From RGIG8775 sp045121195 (GTDB taxonomy: Bacteria; Bacillota; Clostridia; Oscillospirales; CAG-272), in NCBI GenBank assembly GCA_045121195.1, contig JBGVFO010000128.1, positions 1-5,682 on the forward strand: a stretch of 5,682 bases of DNA. The letters are read 5' to 3'. Below the pieces are notes generated by a model. The model had not been told where the DNA came from and ran no database searches. It worked only from the letters and a program-made list of their open reading frames with translations. Within the stretch, counting starts at the first letter, position 1. Each line of letters starts with the position of its first letter. Positions 1 through 5,653 of this stretch are shown one piece after another. Both the position numbers and the translations under genes were made by a program.

Positions 1-39
1 TTCTGCGTAGCCGTAACACACCGACAAACATCAATTTAC
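1..39 (-). repeat. Left copy of a 39-bp dispersed/inverted repeat
   Basis: Read on the minus strand from 39 down to 1, this stretch matches plus-strand 5566-5604 at 35 of 39 positions, counted by hand. Its best 34 nt (39 down to 6) match 32 of 34. It begins GTAAATTGATGTTT and continues through TCGGTGTGT and ACGGCTACG. The two copies are in opposite genomic orientation, but each has the same orientation relative to the gene that ends just before it: both lie right after a rho-independent terminator. The copy runs to the window edge, so its true left boundary is not visible. I recognise no repeat family. Confidence 0.8.
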
Positions 40-49
40 CGATTCAAAA

Positions 50-82
50 GCGCAAAAACGCCCGACGGAGATCCGTCGGGCG
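50..82 (-). terminator. Rho-independent terminator of the GPH transporter gene
   Basis: A perfect 10-bp stem (59-68 pairing with 73-82, CGCCCGACGG / CCGTCGGGCG) encloses a 4-nt loop. In the minus-strand reading it is followed by TTTTT (54-58) and a second T-rich stretch (46-49). It starts 34 nt past the transporter stop codon. The plus-strand side lacks a T-run, so it acts on leftward transcription. Confidence 0.92.
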
Positions 83-116
83 TGATGTTTGTAAATGATG
101 CGAGAACGTCGGCAAA

Positions 117-1553
117 TCAACCTTCGCGACCAAGCTCTGCATTCATCTTAGCAAGGGTCTTCTTGTCAAGGTTGTACACAAGACCAAGACCGACGAACTG
201 CATAACTGCGGAAGCAAGGAAGAGAACGGCAACGAGGGTACGAAGCTCTACTGCGAAATCCCAGGAAAGCTTGGTAACGTCGATGAACTCTGCACCAGTT
301 ACAGGGTCAACGGCGTTGTTCACGTAACCCATACCCTGCATGATCAGAAGAGCAACTGCGGGACCAACACCCTGCGCCAGCTTACGGAAGAAGGAGTGAA
401 GCGAGTAAACCACACCCTCCTCGCGCTTGCCGGTCTTCCACTCGTTGTAGTCGATGGCGTCGCCCATCATTGCCCACGATACGGTGGAGTAGATGCCAAG
501 ACCAAGGCTATATACCAGCTGGCAGAGAACGTAGATAAGAAGGTCAAGAGAGGTGTTGTCGGGGGTGATGATGAACAGACCCAGACCGCCGATGATGGAG
601 CAGATCGCGCCAACGACCGAAAGCTCCTTCTTACCGTACTTGGTAACCATCTTACGGGCAAGAGGTGTAAAGAGAACGATGGGGATCATAGCGAAGAGCT
701 GAACGATACCCGAGATCTCGGTGTTCTTGAAGTAGATCTGGAAGGTAACCGAAACGGCGGTAGCAGCGCCCTGCATACCGATGAACATACCCATAGCGGC
801 AAGGGTTGCGCCGACTGCGGGGCGGTTCTTCATGAAGTTGCCAAGCGCCTCGAATACGTTGAACTTGGGCTGCTCCTCGTTGAGCTTGGTGTCAAGATCA
901 ACACGTATCTCGGTGTTCTTGATCATGAACTGGAAGCAGATGAAGCCAAGAACGCCCATAACGAGAGCGGCAACGAATACCATGTTACCGTTAAGGGACT
1001 CGTCCTCATTGTAGATCAGGAAGGGCAGGATAACCATGGGAAGCATATTACCAATCATAGAGCCGATGGAACGCCAAGCGGAGAGAGACGCGCGGTCTGC
1101 CTCATCATTGGAAATGAGGGACAGAAGCGATCCGTAAGGAACGTTGGCAATGGTGTAGAAGGCATCCCAGATCACGTAGCCCGCGATGAAGATAATAAAC
1201 TTCGCCCAAACGGGAGCCGCGGGGAACGGAAGGAAGCAGCAGGCACCGCCCACGATAAGACCGATGGAGCCTACGAAGATGTACTGCAGGAACTTGTTTC
1301 TCTTATACTTGCGCTTGTCGGCGTCGATCATAGAGCCGATCAGCGGGTCGTTGATAGCATCCCATACCTGAACGATGATCAGAAGCAGGGAGTACCAAGC
1401 GCTCATACCCATAACCTGGGTCCAGAAAAGTGCCATGGTGCCCTTGAGTGCGAAGCTCATGTTACAACCAAGGTCACCTGCGGCATAGGCAACGCTGTCT
1501 CTTATACCGAACTTGCGGTAGCCCTTTGCATCCAATTGCGGTTGCTTTTTCAT
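117..1553 (-). CDS. GPH-family (MelB-like) sugar:cation symporter, MFS superfamily
   Basis: A polytopic inner-membrane protein of 478 aa, the usual length for glycoside-pentoside-hexuronide:cation symporters, with about twelve hydrophobic segments. It should import a glycoside, pentose, hexuronide or similar compound with Na+ or H+. Family signatures seen: WDAINDPLIG at residues 64-73, whose two aspartates (D65, D69) sit four apart like the cation-site pair D55/D59 of MelB; the basic cytoplasmic loop DADKRKYKRNK after it; FYTIANVPYGSL at 132-143; DRASLSAWR at 153-161; and GDAIDYNEWKTGKREEGVVYS at 364-384. The MelB sugar-binding D124 position falls at A136, so a melibiose-type substrate is not supported. 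Start choice: an in-frame ATG exists at 1664, but it has no ribosome binding site and would add 37 basic, leader-like residues. ATG 1553 has AGAGG 7 nt upstream (1561-1565) and begins MKKQPQLDAKGYRKFG, as expected for the family. It is transcribed alone from its own promoter. The substrate cannot be named from sequence alone; no sugar hydrolase gene is adjacent. Confidence 0.93.
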   Translation of the reverse strand: MKKQPQLDAKGYRKFGIRDSVAYAAGDLGCNMSFALKGTMALFWTQVMGMSAWYSLLLIIVQVWDAINDPLIGSMIDADKRKYKRNKFLQYIFVGSIGLIVGGACCFLPFPAAPVWAKFIIFIAGYVIWDAFYTIANVPYGSLLSLISNDEADRASLSAWRSIGSMIGNMLPMVILPFLIYNEDESLNGNMVFVAALVMGVLGFICFQFMIKNTEIRVDLDTKLNEEQPKFNVFEALGNFMKNRPAVGATLAAMGMFIGMQGAATAVSVTFQIYFKNTEISGIVQLFAMIPIVLFTPLARKMVTKYGKKELSVVGAICSIIGGLGLFIITPDNTSLDLLIYVLCQLVYSLGLGIYSTVSWAMMGDAIDYNEWKTGKREEGVVYSLHSFFRKLAQGVGPAVALLIMQGMGYVNNAVDPVTGAEFIDVTKLSWDFAVELRTLVAVLFLASAVMQFVGLGLVYNLDKKTLAKMNAELGREG

Positions 1554-1679
1554 AAGTAAACCTCTTTTCTTTTTTTGTGTCGAAACGCGCAAAAAAGGGA
1601 ACAACACCGTTTTTCTTCCGTTTTTGGAAGATTTTTGTGCATTTCTCACACTTTTTCGCCCCATTTTGGCACTTATGTT
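1554..1679 (-). other. 5' leader of the transporter mRNA
   Basis: About 125 nt between the predicted start site and the ATG. It is A-rich in the mRNA sense and contains a small 6-bp hairpin (1614-1619 with 1626-1631). It ends in the AGAGG ribosome binding site (1561-1565). I see no recognisable riboswitch, T-box or attenuator; the hairpin lacks a U-run in the mRNA sense. Confidence 0.5.
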
Positions 1680-1685
1680 GATAAA

Positions 1686-1714
1686 ATTGTATCATATGTC
1701 ACATATATTGTCAA
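1686..1714 (-). promoter_or_regulatory. Sigma-A promoter of the GPH transporter
   Basis: In the minus reading, a consensus -35 TTGACA (1709-1714), a 17-bp spacer and a -10 TACAAT (1686-1691) carrying the extended -10 dinucleotide (TGATACAAT). Predicted start is near 1679, giving a leader of about 125 nt. The surrounding DNA is AT-rich. It lies downstream of the larA terminator, so the transporter is probably a separate transcription unit. Confidence 0.85.
1694..1706. promoter_or_regulatory. Palindrome inside the transporter promoter spacer, possible operator
   Basis: ATATGT-C-ACATAT is a perfect 6-1-6 inverted repeat lying wholly between the -35 and -10 boxes. A repressor bound here would block RNA polymerase. 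The sequence is AT-rich, so a chance palindrome is possible, and no regulator gene is in the window. Confidence 0.4.
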
Positions 1715-1796
1715 GTTTGTTCACGGAAACGTTACAATTTGCCGCGCTTTCTCTCCCCTTCCCCCGCTTTGTGAAGCAGAGGCAAGCGCAAGGACA

Positions 1797-1826
1797 CAAA
1801 ACGCCGCCGCGCTCTCGCGCGGCGGC
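1797..1826 (-). terminator. Rho-independent terminator of the hydrolase-larA operon
   Basis: A perfect 10-bp all-GC stem (1803-1812 with 1817-1826, GCCGCCGCGC / GCGCGGCGGC) with a TCTC loop. It is followed in the minus reading by G and TTTT (1798-1801). It starts 13 nt after the larA stop codon, so it closes this operon and separates it from the transporter. Confidence 0.88.
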
Positions 1827-1839
1827 TTTGCTTGAAGTC

Positions 1840-3120
1840 TTATTCCTCCACCACCATCACGGCGATACCGTCGGGAATGGCGGTCACGGTGGGGGCGTCG
1901 TTGTCGAGAAGCCTCTTGGCAACGGCAAGTGCCTCTCCAATGGAGTGAGCGGGGATCATATGCATATTCCGCACCGTGTCGTCGGGGGCGTCCGAAACGT
2001 AGACTACCGACGCGCGCCGAAGAATACGCACCAGGATCTGTGCCTGCCACTGATCGGGTACGGTATGGTTGCGGTCACGGTCAAGGAAGATCTGCATCAA
2101 TTTTTCATTATCGGGCTCACCCGAAAGCTGACGGTACAGCTCCTCGCCGCCGTGTCCGTCGTCCGACTTGGCGAGCATAATGATGACGCCGCCCTCCTTG
2201 ACGGTAGCTTCGGCGGCGGTCATTCCCTTCACCGCCTGATAGATATTCTGGTCAAGAGGATAGCCGCCGTTGGTGGAGATGGCAATATCCGCCCATCGGG
2301 GCGCCACGCGGCAAAGTCCCGACAAAAAGGCGCAGCCCTTGGCGTGAGCCGCTTCCACGTCACCCGCTACCGCGTAGATGGCGTCCTTTTTTTCGTTGAT
2401 GACCACGTTGACGATGTAGGCAAGCTTTGCCTGCTTCGCCGCCCACAGCATATCCCCGTGAATGGGATTGCCCTCAAGAACGCCCGTGCGCGACTTGGGG
2501 TGGGCAATAAACTCGGAGCAATGGTTGGCAAGGACGGTGGTGCGCCCCGCAACGCCGGGGAGAACGCTCTTGCGTCCGCCCGAGAAGCCTGCGAAGAAGT
2601 GTGGCTCGATAAAGCCCTCAGCCACGAGAAGGTCGGCTTCGTAGGCAAGCTTGTTGATCCAAAGCTCACCGCCCGAGGGCAGGATGCCGATCTTGACGAG
2701 AGAATCCTGCTCGGTGCAATCGTGAATGACGATACGCTCGCGGTCGACGATGTCCTCACCGAATTTTGCCACCAGCTCCTCACGGGTGGTGTTGCGGTGA
2801 CAGCCCGTCGCGATGAGGATGGTGATCTCGGCGTCGGGATTTCCCTGTCTGATCTCCTCCAGCATAGGGGGAATGAGCACCTTGCTCGGTACGGGACGGG
2901 TGTGATCGCTTGCGATGATAACGATCTTCCTTTTATCCTTCGCCAACACCGAAAGGCGCGGAGAGCCGCAGGGCTCTGCCATAGCGCGGCGGACAAGGGT
3001 CTCGCCGTCTGCCTCGGGAAGGTACTCGTGAAGCGCCGAAACGAGAACGCCCTGCAGCCTCTCGTCCGCAAAATCATAGGATAGCTTTTCTTTTCCGTAG
3101 GGGAACGTAACAATACTCAT
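1840..3120 (-). CDS. larA: Nickel-pincer 2-hydroxyacid racemase, LarA family (lactate racemase)
   Basis: A cytoplasmic enzyme of 426 aa (L. plantarum LarA is about 424) that interconverts D- and L-lactate, or a related 2-hydroxyacid, by hydride transfer to the nickel pincer nucleotide (NPN) cofactor. Residues visible at the same numbers as in the L. plantarum enzyme: D72 and R75 in SDHTRPVP (substrate region); H108 in ATGCHR and H174 in EPHFFAGFSGG (the catalytic acid/base pair); K184 in GGRKSVLPG (covalent NPN attachment); H200 in LANH (nickel ligand); Q295 and K298 in QNIYQAVKG; and W358. Nothing is truncated. The ATG has GGAGG 6 nt upstream (3127-3131). The gene starts 12 nt after the hydrolase stop codon, so it is the second gene of that operon, and a terminator follows it. 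Maturation needs LarB, LarC and LarE, which are not here. Some LarA homologues act on malate, sugar acids or other 2-hydroxyacids; the full residue match favours lactate or a small aliphatic hydroxyacid, but the substrate is inferred. Confidence 0.92.
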   Translation of the reverse strand: MSIVTFPYGKEKLSYDFADERLQGVLVSALHEYLPEADGETLVRRAMAEPCGSPRLSVLAKDKRKIVIIASDHTRPVPSKVLIPPMLEEIRQGNPDAEITILIATGCHRNTTREELVAKFGEDIVDRERIVIHDCTEQDSLVKIGILPSGGELWINKLAYEADLLVAEGFIEPHFFAGFSGGRKSVLPGVAGRTTVLANHCSEFIAHPKSRTGVLEGNPIHGDMLWAAKQAKLAYIVNVVINEKKDAIYAVAGDVEAAHAKGCAFLSGLCRVAPRWADIAISTNGGYPLDQNIYQAVKGMTAAEATVKEGGVIIMLAKSDDGHGGEELYRQLSGEPDNEKLMQIFLDRDRNHTVPDQWQAQILVRILRRASVVYVSDAPDDTVRNMHMIPAHSIGEALAVAKRLLDNDAPTVTAIPDGIAVMVVEE

Positions 3121-3126
3121 AGATGA

Positions 3127-3131
3127 CCTCC
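3127..3131 (-). promoter_or_regulatory. Ribosome binding site of larA in the 12-nt operon gap
   Basis: GGAGG in the minus reading, 6 nt before the larA ATG. It fills most of the gap after the hydrolase TAA. There is no room for a promoter, which supports co-transcription and probable translational coupling. Confidence 0.85.
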
Positions 3132-3132
3132 G

Positions 3133-4086
3133 TTATTTGTCGTCCGTCCCCGTGAGGGGATCGAAAAATTCGTGAAGCGCGGCAACGTAGCACGCGGGAT
3201 CGCGCACGAAGCACAGCCCGTGTCCCGCACCGCCGATCTTGACCAGCCGCTTTTCGGTGACGCACGCCTCCCAGTTTTCCACGCTCATTTCATAGGGGAC
3301 GAAATCGTCGGTGTCCCCGTGGAAGAAGATGACGGGCAAGCGGCTCCTTTTCATACATTCAACGGGCGCCCTCTCGTCGGGATCAAAGCCGCCGAAGAGC
3401 CGCGCGCCGAGGCGGGCGAAGGGATAGAGGAGATCTGCGGGGAGTCCCATCTCGCGGATCACCTTCTTGATGATGGCGCGCGCCGAGGTATAGCCGCAGT
3501 CGGCAAGCACCCCCGCCACGTTTTCGGGATGCTCGTCAGCCGCCGCGATCATCACGGTTGCCGCCCCCATGGAGATGCCCGTCAGAATGATCTTGGCGTC
3601 GGGGTCGATCTCCCGAAGCACGAGATCGCGCCACGAAAGGCAATCCCGACTCTCGCGAACGCCGAAGGTGATGACGCGTCCGTCGCTCGCGCCGCTTCCT
3701 CGGTGATCCACCACGAGGGCGTTATGTCCCACCGAAAAGCATCGGTGGATGCCCCCCGACAGATCCCTTCTCGCGTTGCCGCGATAGCCATGAAACATGA
3801 TCTCAATGGGCGCGCCCTTCTTGTATTCGTAGTATTTTCCCCGCAGGGTAAGACCGTCAAAGGAACGGATCGCAAAGCACTTGTGGGGCATTGCGTCCGC
3901 TGCCTTGATGTAACCCACCATCTGCTCGCGGTACGGCTCGTAGATCTCCCCCTCGGGAATGGGATACGGATCCTCCTCCTTTTGGCGGGGTGAATAAAAG
4001 ATGCGATAAAAGCAAATCAACGCGGTAACGAGGGCGGCTACGGCAAGAAATACCGCCACGCCCGTCAAAATCCAAAGAACGGTCAT
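3133..4086 (-). CDS. Membrane-anchored alpha/beta hydrolase (COG1073/YqkD-like)
   Basis: A 317-aa serine hydrolase of the alpha/beta fold, probably an esterase, thioesterase or acyl-transferring enzyme; the substrate is unknown. Residues about 4-27 form one hydrophobic segment, followed by a basic stretch (R28, R34, K36). The catalytic domain runs from about residue 65 to the end. Motifs: oxyanion-side HG at 99-100 in FHGYRGN; VVDHRGSGASDG at 125-136; nucleophile S172 in GISMG; acid D260 in HGDTDDFVP; and H289 in GAGHG. The triad is complete and in canonical order. No positive charge precedes the membrane segment and three follow it, and the domain has eight cysteines, so a cytoplasm-facing domain is likelier than a secreted one. 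The ATG at 4086 is preceded by only a weak AAAGAGA-type site, but it keeps the membrane anchor. It is the first gene of an operon with larA, which suggests it handles a hydroxyacid-containing ester or a related compound; that link is inference from gene order. Confidence 0.88.
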   Translation of the reverse strand: MTVLWILTGVAVFLAVAALVTALICFYRIFYSPRQKEEDPYPIPEGEIYEPYREQMVGYIKAADAMPHKCFAIRSFDGLTLRGKYYEYKKGAPIEIMFHGYRGNARRDLSGGIHRCFSVGHNALVVDHRGSGASDGRVITFGVRESRDCLSWRDLVLREIDPDAKIILTGISMGAATVMIAAADEHPENVAGVLADCGYTSARAIIKKVIREMGLPADLLYPFARLGARLFGGFDPDERAPVECMKRSRLPVIFFHGDTDDFVPYEMSVENWEACVTEKRLVKIGGAGHGLCFVRDPACYVAALHEFFDPLTGTDDK

Positions 4087-4117
4087 ACCTTATCTCTTTT
4101 CTTGAAGAATCGTATTT

Positions 4118-4146
4118 ATTGTATCACCCTTCTCCTCATTTTGCAA
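4118..4146 (-). promoter_or_regulatory. Promoter of the hydrolase-larA operon
   Basis: In the minus reading, -35 TTGCAA (4141-4146), a 17-bp spacer and -10 TACAAT (4118-4123) with an upstream TG (TGATACAAT, extended -10). Predicted start is near 4111, giving a leader of about 25 nt. The same TGATACAAT string forms the -10 of the transporter promoter. Confidence 0.75.
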
Positions 4147-4159
4147 CTTTTTTTGCAAA
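4140..4159. promoter_or_regulatory. 7-6-7 inverted repeat over the hydrolase -35, possible operator
   Basis: TTTGCAA (4140-4146) and TTGCAAA (4153-4159) are perfect inverted arms with a 6-nt spacer. Each arm contains the self-complementary hexamer TTGCAA, and one of these is the -35 box of the operon promoter. The site is also 14 bp from the -35 of the divergent promoter, so one bound protein could affect both directions. AT-rich context makes chance symmetry possible. Confidence 0.4.
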
Positions 4160-4173
4160 TTTTGTCCTTTTTG

Positions 4174-4202
4174 TTGCTTTTTTGTGAAATATCCGTTATA
4201 AT
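4174..4202 (+). promoter_or_regulatory. Promoter of the acyltransferase gene
   Basis: -35 TTGCTT (4174-4179), a 17-bp spacer and a perfect -10 TATAAT (4197-4202). Predicted start is near 4209, giving a leader of about 25 nt that contains the GGAG ribosome binding site (4221-4224). It diverges from the hydrolase promoter; the two -35 boxes are 27 bp apart. Confidence 0.85.
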
Positions 4203-4233
4203 GATGTAACTACTGTTTTTGGAGTGTGCAAGC

Positions 4234-5517
4234 ATGAATATTGACGTGAACTACAAGAACCCCAAAAGGTACAACACCGCCAAGTATCCCATCCGTCAGC
4301 CCATCTATCTGATGTGGCTGATCTGGTTCCTTTCGAGGATCCTGCTGATCGGCAAGAAATACAAGGTGGAAAAGATCAATATGGAAGGGCTGAAGCCCCC
4401 CTATATGGTGCTTTCCAACCATATGTATTTCATTGATTTCGAGCTGGCAGCACAGATCACCTATCCCCACCGCGTCAACAACGTGGTCAGCATCGACGGC
4501 TACTACCGCCGCCCCTGGGTGATGGAGTGGATCGGCGCCATCGGCACCCGTAAATTCACGATGGATCTGCACCTGATCCGTTCCATCAAGAAGTCGCTGC
4601 AGCGCGGCGATATCCTTTGTATGTATCCCGAGGCGCGCTATTCCCCCTGCGGCACCCGCTCCTATATCCCCGAAACGGTGGGGATGCTGGTCAAGCGCAA
4701 TCGCGTGCCCGTGGTCGCCATCGTGCATCACGGCAACCATCTGATGACCCCCTTCTGGAATTTCCGCAAGCCCCGCAAGGTGCCGCTTTATACCACCGCG
4801 ACCCAGATCCTGACGGCGGAGCAGATCGACGCTATGTCGGTAGAGGAGATCAACGCCGCCATCCGCGACGGACTTGCCTACGACGAGTACCGCTATCAGA
4901 AGGAAAACGGTATTCTCATCACCGAGCCCTACCGCGCGGAGGGACTGCACAAGGTACTCTACCAATGCCCCCACTGTCTTGCCGAATCCAAAATGGATTC
5001 CAAGGGAACCGAGCTGTTCTGCACCGAATGCGGAAAGCGCTGGAATCTGGGGGAGGACGGGACCCTTGCGGCGCTGGAGGGAGAAACCGAGTTCTCTCAC
5101 GTTCCCGATTGGTTTGAGTGGGAGCGCGAACAGGTCAGAGGACAGATCGAGCGCGGCGAATATTCCTTCTCCGACGAGGTAGAGGTCTACTCCCTGCCCC
5201 GCTGCTGGCGCTTTGAGAAGCTGGGCGGCGCGACCCTCCGTCACGACCCCGAGGAGGGCTTCGTCCTTGAGGGCGAGCACAACGGCGTTCCCTACCGCAT
5301 CCACCGCACGCCCCTGCAGACCAATAGCCTACATATCGAGTACGATTATTGCTATATCAAGCCCTTTGACTGCGTGGATATCTCCACCGAAAACGACTCC
5401 TTCTATTGCTATCCCAAGAAGCAGAACGTGGTGACCAAGCTTGCCTTCGCCACCGAGATCATTTATCAGAACCACGAACAGGAAGCGCGCCACCGCAAGG
5501 CGGAGCGCGTCAAATAA
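4234..5517 (+). CDS. PlsC-like acyltransferase with zinc ribbon and unknown C-terminal domain
   Basis: A 427-aa protein whose first ~215 residues resemble 1-acylglycerol-3-phosphate acyltransferases, which move an acyl chain onto a lysophospholipid or similar acceptor at the inner face of the membrane. A hydrophobic stretch at 22-39 may dip into the membrane. Block I is NHMYFIDF (62-69), giving the catalytic HX4D (H63, D68). Block II is likely GAIGTRKFTMD (101-111). Block III is YPEARYSPCGT (131-141), with Ala where PlsC normally has Gly (EGxR to EARY). Block IV is likely VPVVAIVHHG (158-167). A four-cysteine zinc ribbon follows: CPHC at 245-248 and CTEC at 263-266. Residues about 285-412 form a beta-rich, aromatic-rich domain I do not recognise, and the C-terminus is basic. 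Typical PlsC is about 240 aa, so the tail is a real extension. The ATG at 4234 has GGAG 9 nt upstream. An in-frame TTG at 4219 overlaps that GGAG and is rejected. It is monocistronic, with its own promoter and terminator. The acyltransferase class is firm; acceptor and donor are unknown. Confidence 0.87.
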   Translation: MNIDVNYKNPKRYNTAKYPIRQPIYLMWLIWFLSRILLIGKKYKVEKINMEGLKPPYMVLSNHMYFIDFELAAQITYPHRVNNVVSIDGYYRRPWVMEWIGAIGTRKFTMDLHLIRSIKKSLQRGDILCMYPEARYSPCGTRSYIPETVGMLVKRNRVPVVAIVHHGNHLMTPFWNFRKPRKVPLYTTATQILTAEQIDAMSVEEINAAIRDGLAYDEYRYQKENGILITEPYRAEGLHKVLYQCPHCLAESKMDSKGTELFCTECGKRWNLGEDGTLAALEGETEFSHVPDWFEWEREQVRGQIERGEYSFSDEVEVYSLPRCWRFEKLGGATLRHDPEEGFVLEGEHNGVPYRIHRTPLQTNSLHIEYDYCYIKPFDCVDISTENDSFYCYPKKQNVVTKLAFATEIIYQNHEQEARHRKAERVK

Positions 5518-5531
5518 CCTCATAAAGCATA

Positions 5532-5565
5532 AGAACAGGCTCGATTCCCGAGCCTGTTCTCTTTT
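5532..5565 (+). terminator. Rho-independent terminator of the acyltransferase gene
   Basis: A perfect 12-bp stem (5532-5543 with 5549-5560, AGAACAGGCTCG / CGAGCCTGTTCT) with a 5-nt loop, followed by C and TTTT (5562-5565). It begins 14 nt after the stop codon. There is no comparable T-run on the minus strand. Confidence 0.92.
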
Positions 5566-5604
5566 GTAAATTGATGTTTATCGGTGTGTCACGGCTACGT
5601 ACAA
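5566..5604 (+). repeat. Right copy of the 39-bp dispersed/inverted repeat
   Basis: GTAAATTGATGTTT, then TCGGTGTGT, then ACGGCTACG. It matches the reverse complement of 1-39 at 35 of 39 positions; three of the four differences are transitions. It starts at the base immediately after the T-run of the acyltransferase terminator. It contains no start codon with a ribosome binding site and no strong internal symmetry. Its right boundary is uncertain because the other copy is cut by the window edge. Confidence 0.8.
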
Positions 5605-5631
5605 AACGAACGAAAATATCTAACACCGTAG

Positions 5632-5653
5632 GGGGCGACGTCCTCGGCGCCCC
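5632..5653. repeat. GC-rich imperfect palindrome
   Basis: GGGGCG (5632-5637) pairs with CGCCCC (5648-5653). Inside lies one A/G mismatch, two further pairs and a TCCT loop. It is preceded by CCGTAG. From memory, short GTAGGGGCG...CGCCCC hairpins of this type are scattered between genes in several Clostridia, so it may belong to a dispersed intergenic repeat. No T-run follows on either strand, so it is not a standard terminator. The remaining bases to 5682 show nothing I can name. Confidence 0.45.

Noticed and set aside
396..1559. Plus-strand open frame of 387 codons opposite the transporter
   Set aside because: It is antisense to a clear membrane transporter. The product is rich in His, Asp and Gly with no domain, there is no ribosome binding site, and rare-codon avoidance on the other strand explains it.
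1614..1636. 6-bp hairpin followed by TTTTT on the plus strand, a possible terminator
   Set aside because: No plus-strand gene ends here. The stem is short and AT-containing, and on the transcribed minus strand no T-run follows.
1554..1664. N-terminal extension of the transporter from an upstream in-frame ATG
   Set aside because: No Shine-Dalgarno sequence precedes 1664. The extra residues are basic and come from the A-rich leader, while the internal ATG at 1553 has AGAGG at good spacing and a family-like N-terminus.
1624..3084. Plus-strand open frame of 486 codons opposite larA
   Set aside because: It is antisense to a gene with a full LarA active site. Its product is low in recognisable motifs, and it starts in the transporter leader without a ribosome binding site. 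It stays open because TTA, CTA and TCA codons are rare in the sense gene.
3172..3993. Plus-strand open frame of 273 codons opposite the hydrolase
   Set aside because: It is antisense to a hydrolase with a complete catalytic triad, and it has no translation signals of its own.
4210..5304. Minus-strand open frame of 364 codons opposite the acyltransferase
   Set aside because: It is antisense to a gene with catalytic HX4D and zinc-ribbon cysteines. There is no promoter or ribosome binding site on that strand, and no recognisable protein motif.
1..5604. Composite transposon bounded by the inverted repeats
   Set aside because: There is no transposase, integrase or resolvase between them, the genes look like ordinary metabolic units, and no target-site duplication is visible. 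The idea is kept only as a test in the repeat finding.
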